Part shown: positions 16,662 through 25,729 of the stretch, one piece after another
Position numbering within the stretch: position 1 is the stretch's first letter
How the letters are laid out: each line of letters starts with the position of its first letter
Source: Pseudomonadota bacterium
GTDB taxonomy: Bacteria > Pseudomonadota > Gammaproteobacteria > Burkholderiales > Burkholderiaceae_B
Direction of reading: 5' to 3'
Length of the DNA stretch: 64,000 nt
Assembly (NCBI GenBank): GCA_023387815.1
Contig: JAEWHK010000063.1
Coordinates: 124,001-188,000 of the forward strand
The notes under the pieces: model-generated
Seen by the model: the letters and a program-made list of their open reading frames with translations, nothing else
The model's database searches: none
Told to the model about the DNA's origin: nothing
Position numbers and translations under genes: made by a program

Positions 16662-17573
16662 TTATTCTATCGGCAGGCCGCCTCTGGCTTTGCTCATTTC
16701 GCGCATCAGCTCAATCAGCAGTGCATACATTTGGCTGGCGGCAGGCGACAGGCTTTGCCCTGGCCTTGTTACCAGGCCGACAGTACGCGCGATAGTGGGC
16801 TGATGCAAACGGACAAACGCGAGCCTGTGCCTGCGAGCGGGGCGAGCCAGGATAGGCAAAATCGTCAGTCCCAGTCCGGACTGTACGCTAGCCAGCAGCG
16901 AGCTGCGGTTGGTGACTATCATGTCAGGATCGGTAATCCATTGTGGAATGTCCGGATGGCGCAACGCCTCGAATGTGGCATTGCCGATCAGTCGCTCTGC
17001 TTTCAGGGCAGACCATTCAAGAGGTTGCTGACCACTTGCCAGCCGATGCGAGGTCGGACAAATAATGCCGAATTCGTCACGCGCAATCGGCATAAAGGTC
17101 AGCCGGGGATCTTCAGCCAACAGGCCAGCAATACCAATATCAACCTCACCGCTCAGGACCAGTTGTCGCACAGACTGGGAGGGAGCGTCTACCGCTCGGA
17201 CACGGACCTGAGGACACTGTTCGGTATACCGATTGAGAATATCTGGCAGCCACTCATCTGCAAGCGAGGGCATAACGGCCAACGACACCGACCCCTGTCT
17301 TGCATGTGCCAGCTCATGTGTTTCGTGACGAATACGATCGTGCGTGGCCAGCAGTTCGCGAAAAAGAGGCAACAAACTCAGGCCCAAAGGCGTGGGGACA
17401 GCGCGTTTGCCCGGCTCGAACAACGGCCCGCCCACCTGCCGTTCAAGATCATCCATCGACGCGGATACCGCGCCCTGTGAGCGAAAAGTGGCTTTCGCTG
17501 CCTCAAGAAAACTGCCATTTTCCACCGCCGCTACAAACTGACGCAAATGCTGAATTTTGAAGGGCTCTGTCAT
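16662..17573 (-). CDS. LysR-family transcriptional regulator (1)
   Basis: A 303-residue LysR regulator. Residues 5-65 form the winged helix-turn-helix (FLEAAKATFRSQGAVSASMDDLERQVG), with a slightly unusual recognition helix containing SQGAVSASM. Residues 90-295 are the periplasmic-binding-protein-like effector domain. It is divergent from the DUF1185-hydrolase-Bug operon across a 109-base AT-rich spacer, which is the usual LysR layout and suggests control of that operon. It may also act on the genes downstream of it on its own strand. Confidence 0.86.
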   Translation of the reverse strand: MTEPFKIQHLRQFVAAVENGSFLEAAKATFRSQGAVSASMDDLERQVGGPLFEPGKRAVPTPLGLSLLPLFRELLATHDRIRHETHELAHARQGSVSLAVMPSLADEWLPDILNRYTEQCPQVRVRAVDAPSQSVRQLVLSGEVDIGIAGLLAEDPRLTFMPIARDEFGIICPTSHRLASGQQPLEWSALKAERLIGNATFEALRHPDIPQWITDPDMIVTNRSSLLASVQSGLGLTILPILARPARRHRLAFVRLHQPTIARTVGLVTRPGQSLSPAASQMYALLIELMREMSKARGGLPIE

Positions 17574-17682
17574 AAATCACTCGTACCTGAATTCAGATTT
17601 TCCAAATTTTAATTCAATAACTTTGGTTTGACAAAATTCTTGCTCGCAGCCGATCATAAGACATATTCAACAAGGAGGACCC

Positions 17683-18285
17683 ATGACACCAGATATTCGT
17701 AAAGTTGTTTCCTATGTCGAAGAAACACACATAGAGGGAGGAAAACAGGCATCACGGCCATTATTGATGGTGTTAAGCGCTGCCGTCGTAAAGAACCCGT
17801 GGGCCGGTATGCCTTTTACGGAAGACCTCCGCCCGGAAATTCTGCGGATTGCGCCGCCGCTGGGCAAATTGCTGGTAGAGCAAATTCTGAAATACGCCGG
17901 TTCAGGCGAGCAAGTGGAAGGCTATGGCAAGGCTGCCGTCGTCGGCGCCGACGGTGAGGTCGAACATGCCTCAGCGTTGATACACACTTTGCGATTCGGC
18001 AACCAGTATCGCGATGCGGTAGGGGGCACCAGCTATTTGAGCTTCACCAACTTTCGGGGTCCGATGGGATGCCCTATTGTCGTCCCCATGATGCATAAAA
18101 ATGATGAAGGAATGCGGTCGCATTATCTGACGGTACAAACCACAATTGCCGATGCGCCCGCCGCCGACGAAATTGTCGTCGCCCTTGGCGCAAGCATTGG
18201 AGGACGGCCGCATCACCGTATCGGCGATCGTTATCAGGATCTGAAGGACCTGGGTCTGCAATCGATTGAACAGGAACGCGCATGA
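17683..18285 (+). CDS. DUF1185 'amino acid synthesis' family protein
   Basis: A 200-residue protein that I recognise as the DUF1185 family, often labelled amino acid synthesis protein. Motifs include RKVVSYVEETHIEGG at the N-terminus, KNPWAGMPF near 38, and the DAVGGTSYLSF and MGCPIVVPMMHK blocks in the middle. No reaction has been established for the family as far as I know. A strong AAGGAGG lies about 7 bases upstream of the ATG. The stop overlaps the start of the hydrolase gene by 4 bases. With the Bug gene further down it forms a small operon opposite a LysR gene, which points to catabolism or uptake of a carboxylate or amide. Confidence 0.82.
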   Translation: MTPDIRKVVSYVEETHIEGGKQASRPLLMVLSAAVVKNPWAGMPFTEDLRPEILRIAPPLGKLLVEQILKYAGSGEQVEGYGKAAVVGADGEVEHASALIHTLRFGNQYRDAVGGTSYLSFTNFRGPMGCPIVVPMMHKNDEGMRSHYLTVQTTIADAPAADEIVVALGASIGGRPHHRIGDRYQDLKDLGLQSIEQERA

Positions 18286-19067
18286 GCCTCGGTTCTCATG
18301 TTGTGCGCAGCGGTTCGGGTGCACCTGTCGTACTGATCCATGGCGTCGGACTCGACCTGACCATATGGGACGAATTAGTGCAAGCACTGCCGGAGCGATT
18401 TGAATGGATTCGCTTCGACATGCTGGGACATGGGGCCACACCACTGTGCTCTCGTGAACCTGACCTGGATTCCTATGTGCATCAGTTACACAATGTACTG
18501 CAGGATCAGAACCTGCTTCGGCCGTGTATCGTCGGTTACTCCATGGGCGGCCTCGTTGCCGGGCGCTTTGCTGCGCTATATCCCCAGCGCGTGAAAAAAC
18601 TTGTGCTGATGAGCACCGTTTCCCGGCGCACTGAGTCCGAACGCAGATCAGTTCTGGACAGACTGGAATCGGCCGAAACCGATGAAAGCGGCGCCAGTAC
18701 GGAAGTCTCGATTGAACGATGGTTCTCTCCTTCGTTCATTCACTCCAACGCAGAGCGGATTGCCAGACTCAGACGGCAATTGCTTGCAAATAAAAAGGAG
18801 GACTTTCTGGCCGCTTACCGCATTTTTGCTCGATCCGACGAGGTCCTGATGGCAGCAGCACCTCACATCAAATGCCCGACGCTGGTCATGACCGGTGAAC
18901 AGGATCCGGGGTCGACACCGGCAATGGCGCATGCCTTGTCTGAAGCCATTCGCGGTTCGTCACTTACTGTAGTTCCAGAACAAAAACATATGCTGCCGGT
19001 TGAAGGCGTTTCGCAAGTCGCAGCAATATTGGCAAGTTTTTTTGAACAAGATCATCAGATCGACTGA
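18282..19067 (+). CDS. Alpha/beta-fold hydrolase
   Basis: A 261-residue hydrolase. The oxyanion motif is HGVGLDLTIWD (near 19), the nucleophile elbow GYSMGG places the serine near residue 88, an acid is likely in TGEQDPG (near 206), and the histidine in EQKHMLPVE (near 234) completes the triad. The pattern fits 3-oxoadipate enol-lactonase-like or carboxylesterase-like enzymes. It overlaps the DUF1185 gene by 4 bases and is followed by a Bug binding protein, so it may open a lactone or ester imported as the operon's substrate. Specificity cannot be read from the sequence. Confidence 0.84.
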   Translation: MSLGSHVVRSGSGAPVVLIHGVGLDLTIWDELVQALPERFEWIRFDMLGHGATPLCSREPDLDSYVHQLHNVLQDQNLLRPCIVGYSMGGLVAGRFAALYPQRVKKLVLMSTVSRRTESERRSVLDRLESAETDESGASTEVSIERWFSPSFIHSNAERIARLRRQLLANKKEDFLAAYRIFARSDEVLMAAAPHIKCPTLVMTGEQDPGSTPAMAHALSEAIRGSSLTVVPEQKHMLPVEGVSQVAAILASFFEQDHQID

Positions 19068-19109
19068 CTGGGACAGTCAGAGAAACCGATAACAAATTTG
19101 GAGACAGCC

Positions 19110-20081
19110 ATGAAACGAAGAGAAGCACTGGCAACACTCGCCGCACTGGCATCATCAGCATATTTGGGGATAGGGCACGCCCGCGAACCGAACAAAATAC
19201 CCTTGCACGTAATCGTACCTTTCCCGCCTGGCGGAGGCACTGACGTACTCGGACGAGCGCTGGGATTTCGTATGGAACAAGAACTCAAACGCACGATCGT
19301 CGTCGAAAACAAGCCCGGTGCCAGCGGCATCGTAGGTGCAGAATATGTGGCAAAAACCAAGCCGGACGGCAATACATTGCTATTTTCCGGATTAGTCCCA
19401 TCAGTGCGTTACTACAATCGCCCGTTGACCGATCTTGGATCGGAACTGTCTGCCGTCTGCACAGTGGCACGCTCTCCCTATCTGGTGGCAGTCAATCCTG
19501 ACGTACCGGCAAAATCACTGCAGGAACTTATACAACTGGCCAAAAAATCGCCCAGAAGCGTGACTTTCGGCTCTCCAGGCAATGCGACGCCGCAGCATCT
19601 GGCAACAGAACGCTTCAGTACACAGGCTGACATCGATATGCTGCATGTACCCTATCGCGGTACAGGTCCAATGATGACCGATTTGCTAGGTGGACAAATC
19701 CAGCTTGTATTTGCGACGATCGCCGCAGCAGAACAGCACGTCAAAAACGGCCGCTTGCGGGCATTGGCAGTATCAAGCGCCGAGCGGCTCTCGCGTTTTC
19801 CCGAGGTCCCAACGGTAAGCGAAGCAGGTCTATCCGATTTCACCGCAGAGATTGCATTTGGAACGTATGTTGCAGCCGGCACATCCGCCGATCTCATTGC
19901 ACCGTTAAATGATGCAGTCAATAATGCCCTTCAGGACAACGCAGTGCGCTCAAAACTCGTCGAACAGGGATTTATCCCCGTCGGAGGCACGCCTGAAGAT
20001 TTGCAGAAACGTCTTGTTGCCGAAGTGAAAGCCGTGGCCGATCTCGTGCGCACAGGAAGGGTCAAAATTGACTCCGTCTAA
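19110..20081 (+). CDS. Bug/TctC-family periplasmic binding protein (2)
   Basis: A 323-residue Bug protein starting at the ATG at 19110, with GGAG 7 bases upstream; an in-frame TTG at 19098 overlaps that site and is unlikely. The signal sequence begins MKRREALATLAALAS, whose twin arginine may indicate Tat export. Bug motifs HVIVPFPPGGGTDVLGR (near 32) and VVENKPGASGIVGAEY (near 65) are intact, and the later VPYRGTGPMMTDLLGG block is typical. It closes the DUF1185-hydrolase operon and likely binds its substrate in the periplasm. No membrane partner is encoded nearby. Confidence 0.86.
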   Translation: MKRREALATLAALASSAYLGIGHAREPNKIPLHVIVPFPPGGGTDVLGRALGFRMEQELKRTIVVENKPGASGIVGAEYVAKTKPDGNTLLFSGLVPSVRYYNRPLTDLGSELSAVCTVARSPYLVAVNPDVPAKSLQELIQLAKKSPRSVTFGSPGNATPQHLATERFSTQADIDMLHVPYRGTGPMMTDLLGGQIQLVFATIAAAEQHVKNGRLRALAVSSAERLSRFPEVPTVSEAGLSDFTAEIAFGTYVAAGTSADLIAPLNDAVNNALQDNAVRSKLVEQGFIPVGGTPEDLQKRLVAEVKAVADLVRTGRVKIDSV

Positions 20082-20092
20082 ACCAGGTCTAT

Positions 20093-21031
20093 TTACCAGC
20101 CGGTGCTGGCAGTGATCGTCGAGCCGGGATTCAGCGCATCAAAACTGCGCGTCAGAAAGTCCAGCAGCAGGTTCATTCTGGCAGTCAGATGCGGCTGCTC
20201 CCGGTAGACAGCGTAGATATCGGCATTGGGTGTTGAGTAATTACCCAGCACCTGCACCAGACGCCCACTGCGCAGATACTTGGCGACATCCCATTCGGCG
20301 CGCATCACAACACCATGTCCTTCCAGTGCCCATTGCACACCCACATAACCGTCATTGGTAACCAGGTTGCCGGTAACGGGAACCTTCTCTGTACTCTTGC
20401 CATTACTCAGAATCCATTCCGAGTGAGGTAACTCATCCTGCTTGATCACAATACAGTTGTGTTTAAGCAGATCCTGCGGCGTCGCGGGCATGCCGGCCCG
20501 GCCCAGATAGGCGGCCGAGGCGACCAGCAGGCGGCGATTTTCGGCCAGTAATCGGGTCTTCAGATTCCGGTCTGGTGGTTTGCCGAACTGAATCGACAAG
20601 TCAAAGGCGTTATCACTCACGGGCGGCGGAAACGGCGTCAGAAAGAGCTGAATGGTAATGGCCGGATATTTCTTCACGAAGCGGGAAATCAGAGGTTGAA
20701 TATAACTTCTGCCAAAACCCAGCGTGGCATTCACCCGAATCAGTCCTTCCGGTTCAGATTTGAGCTTGAACATCTCCCGATCCAGCGCTTCAATCTGTCC
20801 AAGAATATTGCGAGCGTGTTCCAGGTAAACCAGCCCCTCGGCAGTGGGGCTCATGCGTCTGGTACTGCGATTCACAAGTGTCATACCCAGACGTGCTTCC
20901 AGCTGTATCAGACGCTTGCTGGCAGCCGAAGGTGTCACTCCCAGTCGCAACGCCGCCGCCGACAGACTGCCTGCGGTCATGAGCGCATCAAAGAAGTACA
21001 AATCAGCAGAGTGGCGTAAATCATGCTTCAT
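20093..21031 (-). CDS. LysR-family transcriptional regulator (2)
   Basis: A 312-residue LysR regulator with helix-turn-helix at residues 12-70 (SLSAAALRLGVTPSAASKRLIQLEARLG) and an effector domain from about 95 to 300. It is divergent from the tartrate/D-malate dehydrogenase gene with a 102-base spacer, an arrangement shared with LysR activators of dmlA/ttuC-type genes. Its 3' end lies 11 bases from the convergent Bug gene. Its ligand is probably a C4 dicarboxylate such as tartrate or D-malate, by context only. Confidence 0.86.
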   Translation of the reverse strand: MKHDLRHSADLYFFDALMTAGSLSAAALRLGVTPSAASKRLIQLEARLGMTLVNRSTRRMSPTAEGLVYLEHARNILGQIEALDREMFKLKSEPEGLIRVNATLGFGRSYIQPLISRFVKKYPAITIQLFLTPFPPPVSDNAFDLSIQFGKPPDRNLKTRLLAENRRLLVASAAYLGRAGMPATPQDLLKHNCIVIKQDELPHSEWILSNGKSTEKVPVTGNLVTNDGYVGVQWALEGHGVVMRAEWDVAKYLRSGRLVQVLGNYSTPNADIYAVYREQPHLTARMNLLLDFLTRSFDALNPGSTITASTGW

Positions 21032-21133
21032 GGATTTTCAACTTTCAGGCACAAATCCTGTGAAATTAGTCGCATTTTAACACTCACAAATATTTCTAGA
21101 ATATAGCCAGCTTTTATCTTCTGGAGACCATTC

Positions 21134-22225
21134 ATGAAAACGTTCAAAATCGCATGTATTCCCGGCGATGGCATCGGCAAGGAAGTGATTCCTGCCGGCC
21201 AGACCGTGCTGCAGACGCTTGCCGATACACTCAAGCAGTTCACATTTGAATTTACCGAGTTCGACTGGGGCGGCGACTATTATCGCAAGCATGGCGTCAT
21301 GATGCCCGAAGACGGTCTGAACGCCCTGTATGACAAGGACGCCATTCTTTTCGGTTCTGCCGGCGACCCGGACATTGCCGACCACATCACTTTGTGGGGA
21401 TTACGCCTGAAAATCTGTCAGGGGCTGGACCAGTATGCCAACGTGCGCCCCACCCGAATTCTGCCAGGCATCGACGCCCCCTTGAAACGCTGCGAGCCCA
21501 AAGACCTGGACTGGGTCATCGTGCGCGAAAACAGTGAAGGCGAATATTCCGGTGTGGGTGGTCGTGTTCATCAGGGGCATCCGCTGGAAGCTGCTACCGA
21601 TGTTTCCATGATGACTCGCGCAGGCGTCGAGCGCATCATGCGCTTTGCGTTTAAGCTGGCACAATCGCGCCCTCGTAAACAGCTGACCGTTATTACCAAG
21701 TCCAATGCGCAGCGCCACGCCATGGTCATGTGGGACGAAATTGCAGTTGAAATTGCCAAAGAATTCCCCGACGTTAAATGGGACAAAGAACTGGTGGATG
21801 CGGCCACAGCACGCATGGTCAACAAGCCTGCCACGCTGGACACCATTGTTGCCACCAACCTTCACGCCGATATCCTGAGTGATCTGGCCGCCGCGCTGGC
21901 AGGCAGTCTTGGCATTGCACCAACAGGAAATATCGATCCGGAGCGTCGTTACCCTTCAATGTTTGAGCCCATCCACGGCTCTGCATTCGACATCATGGGC
22001 AAAGGCCTGGCCAATCCGATAGGCACCTTCTGGTGCGCGGTCATGCTGCTGAGCCACCTGGGTGAAGATCAGGCGGCATCCGTGCTGATGCAAAGCATAG
22101 AGCATGCCACGGCAGACCCCGCCCTGCACACCGGCGATCTTGGCGGCCAAGCCACCACCGCACAGGTGACTGAAGCCGTTTGCCAGTACATTCGCAATCA
22201 CGCAAAAACACAGAAAGCGGCTTAA
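21134..22225 (+). CDS. Tartrate/D-malate dehydrogenase (decarboxylating), TtuC/DmlA type
   Basis: A 363-residue member of the isopropylmalate/isocitrate dehydrogenase family. The N-terminus IACIPGDGIGKEV is the family start, GSAGDPDIADHITLWGLRL lies near 76, and the metal and substrate site is seen in ATNLHADILSDLAAALAGSLG near 238, followed by MFEPIHGSAFDIMGKGLANP. The DPDIADHITLWGLRLKI block, where isopropylmalate dehydrogenases have the GGP-P motif, points to the tartrate/D-malate dehydrogenase branch, which oxidises and decarboxylates these acids with NAD+ and Mg/Mn. It is divergent from a LysR gene and 18 bases ahead of a Bug gene. Confidence 0.84.
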   Translation: MKTFKIACIPGDGIGKEVIPAGQTVLQTLADTLKQFTFEFTEFDWGGDYYRKHGVMMPEDGLNALYDKDAILFGSAGDPDIADHITLWGLRLKICQGLDQYANVRPTRILPGIDAPLKRCEPKDLDWVIVRENSEGEYSGVGGRVHQGHPLEAATDVSMMTRAGVERIMRFAFKLAQSRPRKQLTVITKSNAQRHAMVMWDEIAVEIAKEFPDVKWDKELVDAATARMVNKPATLDTIVATNLHADILSDLAAALAGSLGIAPTGNIDPERRYPSMFEPIHGSAFDIMGKGLANPIGTFWCAVMLLSHLGEDQAASVLMQSIEHATADPALHTGDLGGQATTAQVTEAVCQYIRNHAKTQKAA

Positions 22226-22243
22226 GCCGATAGTGGAGCAGAC

Positions 22244-23257
22244 ATGCTATATCAATCTATCAATAAAACAGTGAACAGTCCTGTAAAACCTGCCCGGCTC
22301 TCATTGGCGCTGCTGTTGGGTGTCGTCCTGGCCGCAGCGGGCAGCGCGGTGAGCGCACAATCCTTTCCCGAGCAGCCGGTCAAACTGGTGGTGCCCTTTC
22401 CTGCGGGTGGCACAACCGATGTCCTGGCTCGCGCGTTGGGCCAGAAGCTGGCAGAGAAAATCGGCCAGCCGGTCATTATCGAAAACAAACCCGGTGCCGG
22501 GGCCACCATTGGTGCTGAGTATGTAGCGCGCGCCAAACCGGATGGCTATACATTGCTGATGGGCGCTGTGCATCACACCATCGCAACCACGTTCTACCGT
22601 TCATTGCGTTACGATTTCCAGAAGGACTTTGCTCCTGTAACCACAGTTGCCATGGTGCCGAATGTGATGGTGGTCAATAACAAAGTGGGCGCAAAAACCG
22701 TGGCCGAATTGGTGGGCCTTGCAAAACAGGAACCCGGCAAACTCAGTTTTGGTTCCAATGGTGTCGGCACCGGTCAGCATCTGATCGGGGAACGTGTCCA
22801 GTTAATGAAGGATATCAAGCTGCTGCACGTTCCTTATAAAGGCAGTGGTCCGTTGACCACAGATCTGCTGGGCGGACAGGTGGATATGTCATTTGACACA
22901 ATCACAACTGTGTTGCCGTACATCAAGGAAAAGAAACTGACCGCACTTGCTGTCACAACAGGCACACGCTCTCCTGCCCTGCCAGACGTTCCCACGCTGG
23001 ACGAGTCAGGCCTCAAAGGCTTTGATGATGGAACCTGGTTCGGTATTCTTGCTCCCCAGGGCACACCGAAAGATACGGTCAGCTTTCTGAGCAAAAATCT
23101 GACCGAAATCATCAAGTCCGATGCGTTCAAAAAAGACATGGACAAGATCGGGGCTGAAGTTATTGGTGATACGCCAGAAGAGATGCAAAAGCGCATTGCC
23201 GATGACACAAGCCGTTATGCAGAACTGGTGAATCGCCTGCAGCTCAAGGCGAATTGA
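22244..23257 (+). CDS. Bug/TctC-family periplasmic binding protein (3)
   Basis: A 337-residue Bug protein with a somewhat long N-terminal region before the signal helix (residues about 20-40, ending AVSAQ). The binding-loop motifs KLVVPFPAGGTTDVLAR and IIENKPGAGATIGAEY are intact. It lies 18 bases downstream of the tartrate/D-malate dehydrogenase gene, so it is probably cotranscribed and binds a hydroxy-dicarboxylate. No TctAB-like membrane genes accompany it. The gene ends just before a long hairpin shared with the convergent YjbQ gene. Confidence 0.86.
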   Translation: MLYQSINKTVNSPVKPARLSLALLLGVVLAAAGSAVSAQSFPEQPVKLVVPFPAGGTTDVLARALGQKLAEKIGQPVIIENKPGAGATIGAEYVARAKPDGYTLLMGAVHHTIATTFYRSLRYDFQKDFAPVTTVAMVPNVMVVNNKVGAKTVAELVGLAKQEPGKLSFGSNGVGTGQHLIGERVQLMKDIKLLHVPYKGSGPLTTDLLGGQVDMSFDTITTVLPYIKEKKLTALAVTTGTRSPALPDVPTLDESGLKGFDDGTWFGILAPQGTPKDTVSFLSKNLTEIIKSDAFKKDMDKIGAEVIGDTPEEMQKRIADDTSRYAELVNRLQLKAN

Positions 23258-23264
23258 AATGGAT

Positions 23265-23295
23265 GGGCAAGCCGGCTACGCTAGCCGGTTTGCCC
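23265..23295. terminator. 14-bp stem hairpin between convergent genes
   Basis: A 14-bp stem (GGGCAAGCCGGCTA pairing with TAGCCGGTTTGCCC, one G-T wobble) with a 3-base loop lies 7 bases after the Bug gene stop. It overlaps the last 15 bases of the convergent YjbQ gene. It has no U-tract on either strand but is very stable; a bidirectional terminator or mRNA-end protector is likely. Confidence 0.6.
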
Positions 23296-23718
23296 GTCGG
23301 TCTCTCCCTGTATGGTCACAACCAGGCTTCGTGGTCCGCCGTGATTGCGATGCTCGCACAGATAAATGCCCTGCCAGGTTCCCATATTCAGCGCGCCACG
23401 CGTGATTGGCAGTGTCAGTGAGCACCCGAGCAGACTGCTTTTGAAATGCGCAGGCAGATCATCGCTGCCTTCGTAAGTATGCGTGTAATAGGGTTCATCC
23501 TCAGGCACGAGCCGATTGAAATAGCTTTCAAAATCCACACGCACAGAGGGATCCGCGTTTTCATTGATCGTCAGGGCAGCCGAGGTATGTTTGAGAAACA
23601 CATTCATGAACCCGACACGCACGCCGGCAAGCTCAGGCACCTGCCTGAGAATTTCATCTGTCACCAAATGAAACCCTCTTGGACGGGCTTTCAATTTAAA
23701 CTCTTTCTGAATCCACAT
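23281..23718 (-). CDS. YjbQ/UPF0047 family protein
   Basis: A 145-residue protein starting at 23718, where AGG lies about 9 bases upstream; earlier in-frame codons give an unusual basic extension. Conserved blocks are FLKHTSAALTINENADPSVRVDFE near 45, LPAHFKSSLLG near 88, and the C-terminal LNMGTWQGIYLCEHRNHGGPR with its histidines. YjbQ proteins show weak thiamine-phosphate-synthase-like activity in some reports, but the physiological role is unclear. It is a single gene between Bug genes, and its end is folded into a convergent hairpin. Confidence 0.82.
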   Translation of the reverse strand: MWIQKEFKLKARPRGFHLVTDEILRQVPELAGVRVGFMNVFLKHTSAALTINENADPSVRVDFESYFNRLVPEDEPYYTHTYEGSDDLPAHFKSSLLGCSLTLPITRGALNMGTWQGIYLCEHRNHGGPRSLVVTIQGETDGQTG

Positions 23719-23783
23719 GATCGAATACCTGCTTTGTCTTGATGATTTCGCCAATGATCTGGCCATCGCAGGCTTATACTAAT

Positions 23784-24770
23784 TCACTTCAGTTGGAAAT
23801 TCATCGCCTTCAGCAACGTCGCCCATTCTTTCTGCTCTTTCTCCAGATAGGCCTTGGCTTCTTCGGCAGAACCGCCAATCACCGTATTACCATCTGCTTC
23901 CATGCGCTTGACGTATTCCGGGTCTTTGCTCACCTGCATAAATGCCTTGCTCACACGGTCGACCGCTTCCTGGGGCATATTTGCAGGGCCGACAATCATT
24001 TTCCAGTCTACGGCGTTGAAACCTTCATACCCTTGCTCAGCCACGGTAGGCACGTCTGGCATGGCGGCAATCCGCTTGCTGGAAGTCACCGCCAGCGCAC
24101 GCAAATCCTTATCCCCAATCAGATTGATGACAGAAACCGGTGTTGCAAACATATAATCGGTCTGCCCGCCAATCAGTTCGGTCAGCGCGGGCGATGCACC
24201 TTTATAAGGAACATTCAGCACCTTTATGCCGGCCTTGTACGAAAGCATCTCTCCGGCCAGATGGCCCACGGTTCCCAGTGTCGCCAGTGCCTGCTTTAAC
24301 TGACCCGGCTTTGCCTTGGCTGCATCAATCACATCAGCCAACGATTTATAAGGAGAATCGGCCTTGACCACCAGCACTGTCGGCAGTTCCGCAACCACGC
24401 CAACCGGCGTGAAATCTTTGGTCGCATCAAACTTCATGTCGCTCATGATGACCGGGTTGATGGCGAGATTCGAGGTCTGCCCCATCCCCATCGTCAGGCC
24501 ATCCGGTTTGGCTCGCGCGACCTGCATCATGCCGATATTGCCACCGGCACCCGGTTTGTTTTCAATCACAAACTGAATATCCTTCTCCACCTGAGTGATT
24601 TTCTCGGCAATGATTCTTGTAATGCTGTCGGTGCCACCACCAGGTGTATAAGGTACGACCATACGCACGGGTCGCTGCGGCCAGCCTTCGGCGTGTGACG
24701 TGCCACACGCCAGGCTTGCAGCCAGCAACATACTGCCGGTCAGGCCTGTCATCAGTGTTTTCTTGAACAT
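23784..24770 (-). CDS. Bug/TctC-family periplasmic binding protein (4)
   Basis: A 328-residue Bug protein. The signal peptide covers residues 1 to about 27 and contains LAASLACGTS, so a lipoprotein cleavage at that cysteine is possible. The motifs RMVVPYTPGGGTDSITR and VIENKPGAGGNIGMMQ form the ligand loops. It is the last gene of an operon (lyase, CoA-transferase, Bug, SMP-30, Bug) and follows the SMP-30 gene by 43 bases. Having two Bug genes in one operon is notable; they may bind different forms of the substrate, such as acid and lactone. Confidence 0.85.
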   Translation of the reverse strand: MFKKTLMTGLTGSMLLAASLACGTSHAEGWPQRPVRMVVPYTPGGGTDSITRIIAEKITQVEKDIQFVIENKPGAGGNIGMMQVARAKPDGLTMGMGQTSNLAINPVIMSDMKFDATKDFTPVGVVAELPTVLVVKADSPYKSLADVIDAAKAKPGQLKQALATLGTVGHLAGEMLSYKAGIKVLNVPYKGASPALTELIGGQTDYMFATPVSVINLIGDKDLRALAVTSSKRIAAMPDVPTVAEQGYEGFNAVDWKMIVGPANMPQEAVDRVSKAFMQVSKDPEYVKRMEADGNTVIGGSAEEAKAYLEKEQKEWATLLKAMNFQLK

Positions 24771-24813
24771 CTTTGTCTCCAGTCTTTTGTTTTTAAACGT
24801 TGAAATAGTTGTC

Positions 24814-25719
24814 TTATGCCACGTCCATCGTTGCCTGAAGCACAGAACCCGTGGCAGATTCGGTAATCAGCAAAGTCTCACATTTGTCATCCGTGAAACA
24901 GAAATTCGTAACTGTCTTGCCGGCAACAGAGCGCAGAATGTGTGAGCATTCTCCGTTGGGCTTGTAGACAAATACACAGCCTAGCGATGCATGCGCAACA
25001 AATAGGCGGCCTTTGTTATCCAGTGCAATGCCGTCGGGACCACTGGTGCCAAACAGCGAGCAGAACCTGCCGGTCTTCGATACGGAACCATCAGCCTGCA
25101 GCGGAGCGCGCCACACGGCGTTATCGCGAGTGGCAGCCACAAACAGTATCGACTTATCTTCGTCCACCACAATCCCATTCGGGCTGGGGACATTGTTCAG
25201 CAGGCAATCCAGCCTGCCTGTCTTCATGCAGTAACGATAGACGGCGCCGGTAGGATCGTGCAGACCGGTCTGTCCCTGATCGGTGAAATACACTTGTGAT
25301 TCATCACGAGTGACATACAGGTCATTCAAGCCCTTGAAAGACTGCGCATTGCGCCTTGCCAGAAGTGGCTCAACGGTTTTTGCTTCAGGGTCAAAGCGCA
25401 ACAGGCCCTTGCGATAGTCAGCAATCAGCAGCGTGCCGTCGCGCAATACCTTCATTCCATTGGGTTCGCCATCGTACTGCACGACAAGTTCCCATTCTTT
25501 CTGTGCCGAGATCCGGAAAATCCGTCCGTAGGGAATATCTACAATATACAGATTGCCCTGTCTGTCCATGGCGGGACCTTCAATGAAGGAATGCAGCGCC
25601 TCTCCGCCCTTATTCGCCCTGGCCCAGTCGGAAACGGTGTCGCGGCAGCGCAGATGATCCGGCATCGCGCTCCACACTGTCATATCTATGCGCCTGGGTT
25701 CGTCGTCCAGATAAAACAT
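24814..25719 (-). CDS. SMP-30/gluconolactonase/LRE-family hydrolase
   Basis: A 301-residue six-bladed beta-propeller protein; the start at 25719 has AGAGG about 8 bases upstream and lies just after the stop of the upstream Bug gene. Signature pieces are IEGPAMDRQGNLYIVDIPYGRIFRI, GEPNGMKVLRDGTLLIADY, GLNDLYVTRDE and SPNGIVVDEDKSILFVAATRDNAVWR, in which Glu, Asn and Asp would hold the Ca2+ or Zn2+. The family hydrolyses sugar or other lactones. It has no signal peptide. In this operon it may open a lactone before CoA activation and lyase cleavage; that step is inferred. Confidence 0.83.
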   Translation of the reverse strand: MFYLDDEPRRIDMTVWSAMPDHLRCRDTVSDWARANKGGEALHSFIEGPAMDRQGNLYIVDIPYGRIFRISAQKEWELVVQYDGEPNGMKVLRDGTLLIADYRKGLLRFDPEAKTVEPLLARRNAQSFKGLNDLYVTRDESQVYFTDQGQTGLHDPTGAVYRYCMKTGRLDCLLNNVPSPNGIVVDEDKSILFVAATRDNAVWRAPLQADGSVSKTGRFCSLFGTSGPDGIALDNKGRLFVAHASLGCVFVYKPNGECSHILRSVAGKTVTNFCFTDDKCETLLITESATGSVLQATMDVA

Positions 25720-25729
25720 GGCCAGGCCT

